DNA of 64,000 nucleotides from Niastella sp. OAS944 (GTDB lineage: Bacteria > Bacteroidota > Bacteroidia > Chitinophagales > Chitinophagaceae): contig JANUBW010000001.1 of NCBI GenBank assembly GCA_024809215.1, forward strand, positions 1,964,841 through 2,028,840, written 5' to 3'. Positions 1 to 8,054 of this stretch are shown one piece after another. Under the pieces are notes generated by a model. The model saw only the letters and a list, made by a program, of their open reading frames with translations, did no database searches and had not been told where the DNA came from. Made by a program: the position numbers and the translations under genes. How positions within the stretch are numbered: the first letter of the stretch is position 1; every line of letters begins with the position of its first letter.

Positions 1-356
1 TCTTTCATCGTTATTACATGATAGGGAACATAACCACATTTAAGTAAGCTATCCTTTCCGTATTTCTTCACTGCATCTTTCCATAACAAAGGCATTCTCC
101 AGGCTGCGGAATCACCATACAACTCCAGATCGACAAAATGTTTGGAGGCTTCTTCTTTGTCCTGACTTCTGCGTTGATCGGGACGAACGGAGTTCTTAAC
201 AATTTCGCTCATATTCTGATGGAAATAATACCGCATCGATGGCGGCAATTCATAAATAGCCAATTGATGAATGGTACGGTGACCTAAAAATCCCCAGCTG
301 CTACAAACTATTACCGCTACTAACAACAAGCTACCAGTTACTATCAGTCTTTTCAT
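1..356 (-). CDS. Zinc-dependent phospholipase C family protein (partial, C-terminus outside window)
   Basis: Only the first 118 codons are present; the gene runs off the left edge. It starts with ATG at 356 and opens with a hydrophobic signal peptide (MKRLIVTGSLLLVAVIVCSS), so the product is probably exported. The mature start WGFLGHRTIHQLA, the following stretch around RPDQRR, and the segment KHFVDLELYG match the N-terminal layout of the Bacteroidota zinc-dependent phospholipase C family (PF00882-like), where the mature N-terminal Trp and several His/Asp residues bind zinc. The substrate cannot be told from this fragment. The family call is fairly safe; the phospholipase activity is inferred only. 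Confidence 0.7.
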   Translation of the reverse strand, partial: MKRLIVTGSLLLVAVIVCSSWGFLGHRTIHQLAIYELPPSMRYYFHQNMSEIVKNSVRPDQRRSQDKEEASKHFVDLELYGDSAAWRMPLLWKDAVKKYGKDSLLKCGYVPYHVITMK

Positions 357-447
357 GCCTTTTTATTAGGAAATTGGGTAAATATAGTGTGCGCCTGTAA
401 TAAAAGCGATTTTTTTGCTACTAATTAACGGTTTCATTAACTTATAT

Positions 448-480
448 GACCTTCGACACTTCGTTCAGGACAGGCCATCA
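448..480. repeat. Dispersed intergenic repeat fragment (CCTTCGACxCTTCGTTCAGGACAGG type)
   Basis: The spacer before the ABC ATPase holds CCTTCGACACTTCGTTCAGG followed by ACAGGCCATCA. The first part resembles a short intergenic repeat word common in Bacteroidota genomes (recognition from memory, not searched). It lies upstream of the chosen ATG at 502, which argues against the longer TTG-initiated reading frame beginning at 415. Confidence 0.4.
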
Positions 481-501
481 TTCAATAAAACTTTCCTGCT
501 T

Positions 502-1431
502 ATGAACAGACTGGAAGTAAAACATCTTAAAAAATATTATACTTCGCAAAAAGCGGTAGATGATATTAGTTTCACGCTGGCGCCCGGCAGCATATTTGGT
601 TTACTGGGACCTAACGGGGCTGGCAAAACCACGCTTATAAGAATGATAACCGGCATTCTGTTTCCCGATGATGGTGAAATAATTTTCGACGGGCAAACTT
701 TCAACCCTAATAAGGATATAGCTCATATAGGTTATATGCCCGAAGAAAAAGGATTGTACAAGAAAATGAAGATCGGAGATCAGGCAATATACCTGGCGCA
801 ATTGAAAGGACTTAGTAAGGCCGATGCCCTGGAGCGCGTGAAACAATGGTTTGTAAAATTTGAAATGCAAACCTGGTGGAACAAAAAGGTGGAAGACCTG
901 AGCAAAGGCATGCAACAAAAACTGCAGTTTGTTACTACTGTTTTAAACGATCCCAAACTCATTATACTCGATGAACCCTTTAGCGGGCTAGACCCCGTGA
1001 ACAGTAACCTCATCAAAGATGAAATTTACAAGCTGGCCCAAAAAGGCAGCAGCATTATATTCAGTACCCACCGCATGGAACAGGTGGAAGAAATATGCGA
1101 CCATATTGTTCTTGTAAATAAAGGGCAGAAAATTCTCGATGGTTCTGTTACCGCCGTTAAACACCAGTTCAAGGAAAACATTTTCGCCATTGGGCTCGAT
1201 AGCAATCCCCCTAACATCAATACACCGGTGTTTGAGGTCATCAATACAAAAGGGCATCAACTGGTGTTGAAGATAAACGAAGGCTACAAACCAAACGATG
1301 TGTTGCATTATTTTCTGCAACAACAGGCAGGCATCAACTCGTTTCATGAAATACTGCCTTCGCTAAGCGATATATTTATAAAACTGGTTGAAGGCACGCC
1401 GCTTACACGGCAATTTCAAGTAACTGCTTAA
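502..1431 (+). CDS. ABC transporter ATP-binding protein (NatA-like)
   Basis: A 309-residue nucleotide-binding subunit that should power the permease encoded 10 bp downstream. Walker A GPNGAGKTT is at residues 36-44, the signature is LSKGM (a variant of LSGGQ), Walker B is LIILDEP followed by FSGLDP, and the switch histidine is in STHRMEQ. About 90 residues follow the core domain, as in exporters of the NatA/DrrA class. The ATG at 502 is preferred over a TTG at 415 because the extra 29 codons are repeat-like and unrelated to the family. With the permease it forms a two-gene ABC-2 exporter operon; the substrate is unknown, although NatAB relatives export sodium. Confidence 0.9.
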   Translation: MNRLEVKHLKKYYTSQKAVDDISFTLAPGSIFGLLGPNGAGKTTLIRMITGILFPDDGEIIFDGQTFNPNKDIAHIGYMPEEKGLYKKMKIGDQAIYLAQLKGLSKADALERVKQWFVKFEMQTWWNKKVEDLSKGMQQKLQFVTTVLNDPKLIILDEPFSGLDPVNSNLIKDEIYKLAQKGSSIIFSTHRMEQVEEICDHIVLVNKGQKILDGSVTAVKHQFKENIFAIGLDSNPPNINTPVFEVINTKGHQLVLKINEGYKPNDVLHYFLQQQAGINSFHEILPSLSDIFIKLVEGTPLTRQFQVTA

Positions 1432-1441
1432 TCTTACTGCA

Positions 1442-2740
1442 ATGAACAAGATCTTACTCGTAATACAACGCGAATACCTGGTACGGGTTCAAAAGAAATC
1501 ATTTTTACTCACCACTATAGGTGTACCCCTTATCATTATTGTTTTTTATGCCATCATGATTGCCATTGGCGCCAGCGGCGGACATGAAAAAAGCAAAATT
1601 GCGGTTATAGATGAAGCCAACCTTTTTGCCGGTGGTATGGAAAAAGCCAAAAGCGATCCGTCGGAATATGTTTTCTTAAATAATGTATCGCCCGATTCGC
1701 TAAAGGTAAAATATAAGAAACTGGGCTACGATTACTTCTTATACATACCGCCCGTAGATATTCTCCAAAATGCAAATTCCATTGAACTCTATAGTACCTC
1801 TACGGTAGCCGTTGCGCAGAAAAGCAGAATAGAAAAAGCCATCAATAATGCCATTGAATTAAAGCGATTGCAATCGGCCAATTTAAGCCGTGAGCAGTAT
1901 CGGGCCATTAAATCGGATGTTTCCATTCAAAATATAACCGGTAAACAACAAAAGAAAGGTATTGCCGTAGTGGCATCTGTAGTGGCATTTGTATGCGGTA
2001 TGCTTATTTATATAATCATGCTTATTTATGGAACCATGGTTATGCGTGGGGTAATGGAAGAAAAAATAAGCCGTATTGCTGAAGTGATGGTAAGTTCTGT
2101 TCGGCCATTTCAACTTATGATGGGTAAAATAATAGGTATTGGCGCAGTTGGCCTTACCCAATTTTCCATTTGGATCATACTGATCATTGGTTTAAGATTT
2201 ATTCTATCAGCTTTTATTCCTGCATTTGACCTAAGCGCGCTGCCCCAGGGCGCAGCAGCTACGGCCGATACCAGCGATCTTCAAACGGCCCTTCGTGTTG
2301 GACTCGATTCTATTCCCATAGGAATGATCAGCTTTTGTTTTATTTTTTATTTCCTCGGCGGTTATCTGTTATATGCATCCCTGTTTGCGGCTATTGGCAG
2401 TGTGGTTAGTGATGATCAGAACGAAGCGCAGCAAATGGTTTTCCCCGTAATGATGCCTATAGTGCTTGGTTTTGTAATTATGACAAAAGCCGCTGCGGAA
2501 CCCGACAGCCCGCTGGTGATCTTTGGAAGTATCTTTCCGCTCACTTCACCGGTAGTAATGGTAGGCCGCATTATGTACGACGTTCCCATAAGCCAGCTTA
2601 TTATATCCATGTTATTACTCGTACTTTCCGTATTGTTCTTTGTATGGCTGTCGGCTAAAATTTACCGTACCGGTATATTAATGTATGGGAAGAAGGTTTC
2701 GTGGAAGGAAATGATCAAGTGGGCGTTTAGAAGAAGTTAA
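1442..2740 (+). CDS. ABC-2 transporter permease (NatB-like)
   Basis: A 432-residue membrane protein with one N-terminal transmembrane helix (about residues 20-45), a large extracytoplasmic domain to about residue 175, and then five or so helices. The segment VMRGVMEEKISRIAEVMVSS followed by VRPFQLMMGKIIG is the hallmark of the NatB/ABC-2 permease family. It is encoded 10 bp after its ATPase, so the two are almost certainly co-transcribed and assemble into one exporter. Substrate not determinable. Confidence 0.88.
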   Translation: MNKILLVIQREYLVRVQKKSFLLTTIGVPLIIIVFYAIMIAIGASGGHEKSKIAVIDEANLFAGGMEKAKSDPSEYVFLNNVSPDSLKVKYKKLGYDYFLYIPPVDILQNANSIELYSTSTVAVAQKSRIEKAINNAIELKRLQSANLSREQYRAIKSDVSIQNITGKQQKKGIAVVASVVAFVCGMLIYIIMLIYGTMVMRGVMEEKISRIAEVMVSSVRPFQLMMGKIIGIGAVGLTQFSIWIILIIGLRFILSAFIPAFDLSALPQGAAATADTSDLQTALRVGLDSIPIGMISFCFIFYFLGGYLLYASLFAAIGSVVSDDQNEAQQMVFPVMMPIVLGFVIMTKAAAEPDSPLVIFGSIFPLTSPVVMVGRIMYDVPISQLIISMLLLVLSVLFFVWLSAKIYRTGILMYGKKVSWKEMIKWAFRRS

Positions 2741-2743
2741 TTG

Positions 2744-2792
2744 CAGGTTTCAAGTTACAGGGAAAGCCCTGCAACATGTAACTTGCAACCTG
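2744..2792. repeat. Intergenic word-type hairpin repeat
   Basis: Arms CAGGTT-TCAAGTTACA and TGTAACTTG-C-AACCTG pair around a loop of about 18 nt that itself contains AGGG and CCCT. The element fills the whole space between the ABC permease and the 2H phosphoesterase and is followed by AACCTGAAACGCAA, which recurs at 18080-18093. It has no clear T-run, so it is not a classical terminator. Confidence 0.6.
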
Positions 2793-2813
2793 AAACGCAA
2801 ACCTATATTGATC

Positions 2814-3353
2814 ATGCGCTATTTTATGGCAATAGTAGCTCCGGATGAGATCAACCAGCAGGTACTGGAATGGAAACATTACATGTTACAGCATTTTAAC
2901 TGTAAAGTGGCATTGAGATCGCCGGCGCATGTAACGCTTATTCCACCCTTCAACATGCCCGATACCATGCAGCATGAACTGGAGGAAGTTTTACTGGAAT
3001 TCGCCCAGGAACAACTCTCCTTTCCCATACACTTAAAAAACTTTGCGGCTTTTAAACCGCGGGTACTTTATGTACATGTTCAACCCAATACCCATTTAAG
3101 CGATTTACAGGCCCGCCTTGAAACTTATCTTATGAATATCAACTTTCCCATTAAACGGGAAGAACGCGCCTTTCACCCGCACGTAACCATTGCCAACCGC
3201 GATCTGCAGAAACATGATTTCCCCCGGGCCTGGCAATACTTTCAACAGCTGCAGTATGAAGTAATTTTTCCCGCCAATACCATATCCCTGCTCCGGCATA
3301 ACGGTGAAATTTGGGAGGTAGCCAATTCTTTCCCGCTCAGTAATAAACGTTAA
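2814..3353 (+). CDS. 2H phosphoesterase / 2'-5' RNA ligase family protein
   Basis: A 179-residue protein carrying both signature motifs of the 2H phosphoesterase superfamily: H39-V-T41 (PAHVTLIPPF) and H123-V-T125 (HPHVTIANR), spaced as in LigT/ThpR-like enzymes. These motifs form the two catalytic His-Thr pairs that act on 2',3'-cyclic phosphates or 2'-5' linkages; the natural substrate of this member is unknown. ATG 2814 (MRYFMAIVAP) is chosen over a TTG six bases earlier because family members begin at this strand. No partner is evident; it stands alone after a repeat element. Confidence 0.85.
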   Translation: MRYFMAIVAPDEINQQVLEWKHYMLQHFNCKVALRSPAHVTLIPPFNMPDTMQHELEEVLLEFAQEQLSFPIHLKNFAAFKPRVLYVHVQPNTHLSDLQARLETYLMNINFPIKREERAFHPHVTIANRDLQKHDFPRAWQYFQQLQYEVIFPANTISLLRHNGEIWEVANSFPLSNKR

Positions 3354-3396
3354 AAAACATTTTCTTTTAAAAAAAGAACGCCGCCATGCAACATTT

Positions 3397-3434
3397 TACG
3401 AAATGCATCGTACTTTTATACGAAGACTATCGTA
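3397..3434. promoter_or_regulatory. Tandem palindromic operators TACGA-N6-TCGTA (two copies)
   Basis: Two 16-bp palindromes, TACGA-AATGCA-TCGTA (3397-3412) and TACGA-AGACTA-TCGTA (3419-3434), lie 22 bp apart centre to centre, about two helical turns, and end 26 bp before the next start codon. A TACTTTTA word at 3411-3418 (TAnnTTTG-like) sits between and partly over them. This is the expected layout of a site for two dimers of a winged-helix repressor. The spacing and dyads resemble BlaI/MecI-class operators, but no such regulator is encoded in the window. Confidence 0.6.
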
Positions 3435-3460
3435 AATACTTAATATTAAAAGTCACAACC

Positions 3461-4336
3461 ATGAAATTGCATAAACCTTTCATCTGGGGCCTGCTCTCCG
3501 TGCTTTCGCTTACGGTTATAATAACGTTGCTCTCATTTACGGGCGGCCCTGCGTATCAACCTGCCATTACTAACCATCAAACAGACACGGTTCCGCAGAA
3601 AATAGACCGCGACCTCGATAAAGAACTGCGCGCGCTCGACAAAGCCCAGGAACAATTGGATAAATTGAAAGAAAAAGACTGGCAACAGATACAACGTAAT
3701 ATAGAAGAATCTATAAGCAAATTTGATGTTCAACAGATACAGCAACAGGTTGACCAGGCCATCAAAAAAATTGACTTTGAAAAAATAAACCGGCAAATAC
3801 AGGAGTCGCTGCGAAAAATAGACTTCGATCAAATTCAACGGAATATTGAGCAGTCGCTCGAAGACGTAAAGAAAATAGACAAAGACGAGATAAAAAGGGA
3901 AATTGAAAAAGCCCGTCAGCAGGTAAACGAAGCCCTGGAAAAAGAAGAGTGGAAAGAGAATATGAAAGAAGCGCAGAAAATAAAGAACGAGGAAGTAAAG
4001 AAAGCGCTGGAGAATACCAAGAAAGAACTGGCCAGGGTTAAAGAAGAAATGAAACAGCAGAAGTTCGATATGAAGAAAGAATTTGACAAGGCCAAACAAG
4101 ATGTTGATAAAGCAAAAGAAGAAGTAAAAGGCTACCAGACGATGATATACGAAATGGAAAAAGACGGCCTGCTTAACACCAAAGAAGATTACACTATTGA
4201 ATACAAAGACAACGAACTTACCATTAACGGTAAAAAACAGCCGCAGGATGTTGCCGATAAATACAAAAAGAACTTCAGGAAAAAGAGTATAGCCATAAAA
4301 AAACAAGATGGTGAAATAAATATCAACCATCAATAG
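3461..4336 (+). CDS. Membrane-anchored coiled-coil protein, unknown function
   Basis: 291 residues: a short cytoplasmic start, one hydrophobic segment (about residues 8-26), then an extracytoplasmic region rich in Lys, Glu, Gln and Ile. From about residue 70 to 150 it repeats units such as FEKINRQIQESLRKID and FDQIQRNIEQSLEDVKKID, followed by a continuous charged coiled coil and a small C-terminal domain (YTIEYKDNELTINGKKQP). Similar KID/EKI repeats are found in periplasmic parts of some Bacteroidota M56 (BlaR1-like) peptidases, which is why a link to that regulatory class is suspected; this is inference. ATG 3461 is chosen because the operators occupy the upstream frame. It is followed by a strong terminator. 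Confidence 0.75.
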   Translation: MKLHKPFIWGLLSVLSLTVIITLLSFTGGPAYQPAITNHQTDTVPQKIDRDLDKELRALDKAQEQLDKLKEKDWQQIQRNIEESISKFDVQQIQQQVDQAIKKIDFEKINRQIQESLRKIDFDQIQRNIEQSLEDVKKIDKDEIKREIEKARQQVNEALEKEEWKENMKEAQKIKNEEVKKALENTKKELARVKEEMKQQKFDMKKEFDKAKQDVDKAKEEVKGYQTMIYEMEKDGLLNTKEDYTIEYKDNELTINGKKQPQDVADKYKKNFRKKSIAIKKQDGEININHQ

Positions 4337-4373
4337 TTTTCGGATACAATTAGACTAGTGATTTTCTCATTTG

Positions 4374-4401
4374 GCAGAGCTGTTCTCAGCTCTGCTTTTT
4401 T
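4374..4401 (+). terminator. Rho-independent terminator of the coiled-coil gene
   Basis: Perfect 8-bp stem GCAGAGCT/AGCTCTGC with a 6-nt loop (GTTCTC), followed directly by T6, 37 bp after the stop codon. Confidence 0.85.
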
Positions 4402-4415
4402 ATGCTTGGCCCCGG

Positions 4416-4449
4416 CCCCCCTCCAGACCTCCCCCGGAAGGGGGAGGCC
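4416..4449. repeat. Dispersed hairpin repeat (CCTCCCCC-GGAA-GGGGGAGG)
   Basis: An 8-bp perfect stem CCTCCCCC/GGGGGAGG closed by a GGAA tetraloop, preceded by CCCCCCTCCAGA. It lacks a T-run. It lies between two convergent terminators, so it is probably not the terminator itself. It resembles CT-rich intergenic repeats seen in other Bacteroidota (from memory, not searched). Confidence 0.5.
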
Positions 4450-4530
4450 ACTTACTAAGTCAATCTACTTTTATATTCTATATCACTTTTCAACTCCTCG
4501 CTAACTTGTTAACTCGTTAACCTGTTTTTT

Positions 4531-4566
4531 AAAAAGAAAAAAGACCGGTTTATTCAACCAGTCTTT
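4531..4566 (-). terminator. Terminator of the minus-strand carboxypeptidase-regulatory-domain gene
   Basis: Read on the minus strand, AAAGACTGGTT pairs with AACCGGTCTTT (one A-C mismatch) around a 5-nt loop, then a T-rich run (4539 down to 4531). It lies 31 bp beyond the stop codon of the 4598-5014 gene. Confidence 0.7.
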
Positions 4567-4597
4567 CTAAATAATTTATTCATTTTAATTAAGCCCC

Positions 4598-5014
4598 TCA
4601 CCCCTCCATCATTCTAAGGAACGGATGAAAAACATCGCTTTCATCGTCATCGAACTTTATATTGGTGATGTCGAAATTCATTTTGAGTGAAACGCCTTCT
4701 TTTATAATGATCCCTTCACGACGAGTGGTTTTATACCCCTTTTTCTCCAACACAATGATCACTTCGCCTACAGGCATTTGAGGAATTTTAAAATTGCCCA
4801 ATGCATCGGTAGTAAACTCTTTTTTCTCCTGTCCTTTTGTTGTGGAAATAGAAACGGTTACACCTTGTACAGGCTTTTTGGTAGAAGCATCCGCTACGCA
4901 TCCTTGTAATACAGGCTCTGTCGACTTACGATTACCGTTATCGCCATTAGCTTTGGTTAACAAGGAAAGAGGCAATAACGCTGCGAGCAACAGGTAATTT
5001 TTTTTACCTCTCAT
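4598..5014 (-). CDS. Secreted carboxypeptidase-regulatory-like domain protein
   Basis: A 138-residue protein with a signal peptide (MRGKKNYLLLAALLPLSLLT) followed by one beta-sandwich domain. The pattern VLQGCVADASTKKPVQGVTV, then FTTDALGNFKIPQMPVG and VIIVLEKKGYKT, is that of the CarboxypepD_reg / peptidase-associated-like fold found as a plug extension in TonB-linked receptors and also as small stand-alone secreted proteins. Here it stands alone, with no SusC-like partner beside it. The cysteine in LQGC is not placed like a lipobox. Function unknown; probably a surface or periplasmic binding module. Confidence 0.75.
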   Translation of the reverse strand: MRGKKNYLLLAALLPLSLLTKANGDNGNRKSTEPVLQGCVADASTKKPVQGVTVSISTTKGQEKKEFTTDALGNFKIPQMPVGEVIIVLEKKGYKTTRREGIIIKEGVSLKMNFDITNIKFDDDESDVFHPFLRMMEG

Positions 5015-5185
5015 AAAAATTAGTGTTTAAAAGGTTGGCAAACCAAACATCAGCCGCCACAAGTTTTCAACGGGACCAACTACAAAGACACAAGGTACAT
5101 ACACAATGTTGCATCCTTACCTGAAGGTACTATAATTATAAAGAATTTACCCAGTTAAGTGTCGTTTTAGCACGGAAATATTTAC

Positions 5186-6184
5186 TCACGATTCACCCAG
5201 GTCGATCTCGGTATTGTCGCCAATATTCAAACTACGGCTTTCACCTTTTACCTCGGTATCGCTCCCAATTAGGGAATTGTTTAATACAATATCGTAGAGG
5301 TCTGCAAATGAACCTATAATAGAATCTTTAATTATTGAATAACTGATGGTGGTCTTTTCGCCAATGGTTACATTGGGCCCAATGATGGAGTTTTTGATAT
5401 CGCATCCTTCGGCCACGCTTACCGGGGGTATAATAATAGTGTTCTCAAAATTGTGATCGGGGCTAATGATACCACCAAACTTTTTTAGCAAAGTGGCATT
5501 CGACTCAAGCAGGGTATCCTTCTTACCACAGTCGAACCAGTTTTGCACTTTGAACGGTTGAAATTTGGCGCCATGCTGGATCATACATTCCAGGGCATCG
5601 GTTATGCTAAACTCGCCCCGCACCATTACCTGGTTGCGGATATTGCTTTCGAGGCAATTGAACAGGAATGACGTTTCTTTTATGCGGTAAATACCCACCA
5701 GGGCCATGTTCGATTTGGGGATCTGCGGTTTTTCAACCACCCGGGTAATAAATCCGTCTTCGCCCATTTCCACCACGCCAAAATCGCGGGGATCATCAAC
5801 CCGTTTAACAGCCAGGGCCGAACAGGGCATATCGAGCAGTTCCTTTACATCGTACTCGCAAATGGTATCGCCCAAAACAATGAATATTTCATCATCGCCC
5901 ACAATATCTTTTGTAAGTTGAATGGCGTGACCTATGCCGTGGCGTTCGCTTTGGGTCACGAACCAGGCTTTCAGTTCGGGATATTTCTCTTTTACGTAGT
6001 CCTGAATTTTATCGCCCAGGTAGCCAACAATGAAAACAAATTCATTGATGCCTGCCTCGCGTAACTGGTCAACAATTATGCTGAGGATAGTTTTGCCGGC
6101 CAGGGGTATAAGTGCCTTAGGTTGAGTATACGTGTGCGGTCGCAGTTTTGTGCCTGCACCTGCTACGGGAATGATTGCTTTCAT
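5186..6184 (-). CDS. Sugar nucleotidyltransferase with C-terminal left-handed beta-helix
   Basis: 332 residues. The N-terminal domain (about 1-235) has the nucleotide-binding loop GAGTKLRPHTYTQPKALIPL, a variant of GxGTRLxPxT with Lys for Arg, and VLGDTI for metal and substrate binding, as in RmlA/GlmU-type enzymes that join a sugar-1-phosphate to an NTP. Residues about 250-325 are hexapeptide repeats (IKNSIIGPNVTIGEKTTI and similar) forming a beta-helix. The sugar and nucleotide cannot be assigned; glucose-1-phosphate thymidylyl- or uridylyltransferase activity is most likely. No polysaccharide genes flank it. Confidence 0.85.
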   Translation of the reverse strand: MKAIIPVAGAGTKLRPHTYTQPKALIPLAGKTILSIIVDQLREAGINEFVFIVGYLGDKIQDYVKEKYPELKAWFVTQSERHGIGHAIQLTKDIVGDDEIFIVLGDTICEYDVKELLDMPCSALAVKRVDDPRDFGVVEMGEDGFITRVVEKPQIPKSNMALVGIYRIKETSFLFNCLESNIRNQVMVRGEFSITDALECMIQHGAKFQPFKVQNWFDCGKKDTLLESNATLLKKFGGIISPDHNFENTIIIPPVSVAEGCDIKNSIIGPNVTIGEKTTISYSIIKDSIIGSFADLYDIVLNNSLIGSDTEVKGESRSLNIGDNTEIDLGES

Positions 6185-6669
6185 TTGAAAAATATTTGTT
6201 TTTCACCATCCGCCACCGGCGGCGAAACATCCAGGCGTTTTTATTCTGTTCCTTTCATTATTCAATCTCTGCGAAGCACTGGTTGTAACCTGAAAAACAA
6301 GTGGTTTGTTTTTTTCAAAGCCGTGAAAATAGTAAAAAATATTTTACCAGCGTTTGTTAGTTGTAAAACGGTTGCCGGTTACCAGTTACCAGGTGCCGGT
6401 TTCATTTACCGGGTGTAATTCTTTCTACCAAGCCGTTACAGGTTACAAGGTACAGGTTACAGGGCCTTTTGTTCAGCAATCGTCACAAGCCGCCACCTCG
6501 CGCATTAATGTTCCCCTGAAGCCAACTGTGTATTTCCTGGTAACAGGCAACAGGCAACCGGTAACCGTGTATTTGTATTTCTCTGGAACCTGCAACCTGG
6601 AATCTGCTAAAAAACCGGGAAACAATCAACTAAGCACTAAAAACTAAGAACATAAAACTAACTTTTAAC
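6185..6669. repeat. Gene-free spacer with word-type repeats (6361-6660)
   Basis: Between the divergent nucleotidyltransferase and glyA genes, 6185-6360 shows no recognisable feature. From about 6361 the spacer is built of iterated words: GTAAAACGGTTGCCGGTTACC, then GGTTACAAGGTACAGGTTACA, GGCAACAGGCAACCGG and finally CTAAGCACTAAAAACTAAGA. Short open frames across it are low-complexity readings of these words, not genes. Confidence 0.55.
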
Positions 6670-6677
6670 TAATTTTG
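6670..6677 (+). promoter_or_regulatory. Candidate -7 promoter element of glyA (TAATTTTG)
   Basis: TAATTTTG is an exact match to the Bacteroidota -7 consensus TAnnTTTG and ends 4 bp before the glyA ATG. If used, transcription would begin at or next to the start codon, giving a nearly leaderless mRNA. No good -33 TTG is seen at the usual distance. Confidence 0.4.
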
Positions 6678-6681
6678 CGCC

Positions 6682-7962
6682 ATGCAAAAAGACACGCTTG
6701 TATTTGACCTTCTTAAAAAAGAACTTGAACGTCAAAGAAATGGAATAGAACTCATTGCTTCCGAAAACTTTACCAGCTACCAGGTAATGCAGTCCATGGG
6801 CTCAGTACCTACCAATAAATATGCGGAAGGCTATCCCGGCAAACGCTATTACGGTGGTTGTGAAGTGGTGGATGAAATTGAAACACTGGCCATTGAACGC
6901 CTGAAAAAAGTATTTAACGCCAGCTGGGCCAACGTACAACCCCATGCCGGCGCCCAGGCCAACGTTGCTGTATTTTTAGCCTGTCTGAAACCCGGCGACA
7001 AGATCCTGGGTCTCGACCTTAGCATGGGTGGTCACCTTACCCACGGCAGCCCTGCCAACTTCAGCGGTAAAAACTACCAGGCATTGTCTTATGGCGTAGT
7101 TAAAGAAACCGGTTTGGTCGACTACGACCAGCTGGAAGCCATTGCCAAAAAAGAAAAACCCAAAATGATCATTTGCGGCGCTTCTGCTTACAGCCGCGAC
7201 TGGGATTATAAACGCATTCGTACAGTGGCCGATCAAATTGGCGCCCTGGTAATGGCCGATATAGCCCACCCCGCCGGTTTAATAGCAAAAGGCCTGCTGA
7301 ACGATCCGTTCGATCATTGTCATATTGTTACTTCTACTACACATAAAACCCTGCGCGGCCCTCGTGGCGGCATCATTATGCTGCGTAATGATTTCGATAA
7401 CCCGCTGGGTGTTAAAGATCCCAAAGGCAACATCCGCTCTATGAGCTCCTGCCTCGATCTGGCTGTTTTCCCTGGTATGCAGGGCGGTCCCCTGGAGCAT
7501 GTTATTGCTGCTAAAGCTGTAGCATTTGGAGAGATCCTTACCGATGAGTTCAAAACTTATGGCGAGCAGATCATCAAGAACGCCCAGGCCATGGCTGCTT
7601 CTTTTGTTAAACGTGGTTACAACCTCATTAGCAATGGTACCGATAACCACCTGATGCTGATTGACCTGCGTAACAAAAACCTGACTGGTAAAAAGGCCCA
7701 GGAAACACTCGACAAAGCACATATCACGCTTAATAAAAATGCGGTTCCATTCGATGATAAGAGCCCATTCGTTACCAGCGGTATCCGTGTTGGCGTACCT
7801 GCCATCACTACCCGTGGTATGAACGAAGGCCACATGGAAACCGTGGTTAGCATGATCGATAAAGTATTGATGGATACTGATAATGAAGCTACACTTACTT
7901 CTGTTAAGAATGATGTGCATGCCTTTATGAAACAGTTCCCATTATATCCTGAATTAGGATAA
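6682..7962 (+). CDS. glyA: Serine hydroxymethyltransferase
   Basis: 426 residues, full length for the family. It converts serine and tetrahydrofolate to glycine and 5,10-methylene-tetrahydrofolate, the main source of one-carbon units, in the cytoplasm as a PLP enzyme. The PLP lysine is K222 in [14 protein letters not shown]; the N-terminal [11 protein letters not shown] and the [17 protein letters not shown] segment are canonical substrate-binding motifs. The ATG at 6682 gives the expected start. It is followed by a strong hairpin at 7977-8012. No odd features. Confidence 0.97.
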   Translation: MQKDTLVFDLLKKELERQRNGIELIASENFTSYQVMQSMGSVPTNKYAEGYPGKRYYGGCEVVDEIETLAIERLKKVFNASWANVQPHAGAQANVAVFLACLKPGDKILGLDLSMGGHLTHGSPANFSGKNYQALSYGVVKETGLVDYDQLEAIAKKEKPKMIICGASAYSRDWDYKRIRTVADQIGALVMADIAHPAGLIAKGLLNDPFDHCHIVTSTTHKTLRGPRGGIIMLRNDFDNPLGVKDPKGNIRSMSSCLDLAVFPGMQGGPLEHVIAAKAVAFGEILTDEFKTYGEQIIKNAQAMAASFVKRGYNLISNGTDNHLMLIDLRNKNLTGKKAQETLDKAHITLNKNAVPFDDKSPFVTSGIRVGVPAITTRGMNEGHMETVVSMIDKVLMDTDNEATLTSVKNDVHAFMKQFPLYPELG

Positions 7963-7976
7963 CATCGTCAATGATG

Positions 7977-8012
7977 AATGGCCAATGGTGAATAAATCCA
8001 CCGTTGGCCATT
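7977..8012. repeat. Word-type hairpin after glyA (possible terminator)
   Basis: A 14-bp stem, AATGGCCAATGGTG with CACCGTTGGCCATT (one G-T wobble), around an 8-nt loop, 14 bp after the glyA stop. More copies of the same word (GACCATTCACC, TTCACCATTCACC) follow to 8050. There is no T-run, so termination is uncertain, but the stem could protect the 3' end of the glyA mRNA. Confidence 0.6.
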
Positions 8013-8054
8013 TACCCTTACATATTGACCATTCACCTTTCACCATTCACCGTT

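Noticed and set aside
415-501. TTG start giving a 29-residue longer ABC ATPase
   Set aside because: The extra codons come from a dispersed repeat sequence and have no counterpart in the family.
3533-4333. A 266-codon open frame on the minus strand, antisense to the coiled-coil gene
   Set aside because: Its translation is almost only Phe, Leu, Tyr and Val, the mirror of Lys/Glu-rich codons on the other strand. The plus-strand gene has promoter, operator and terminator.
6122-6647. Two plus-strand open frames upstream of glyA
   Set aside because: They read through iterated spacer words and show no domain, signal or codon pattern of a gene.
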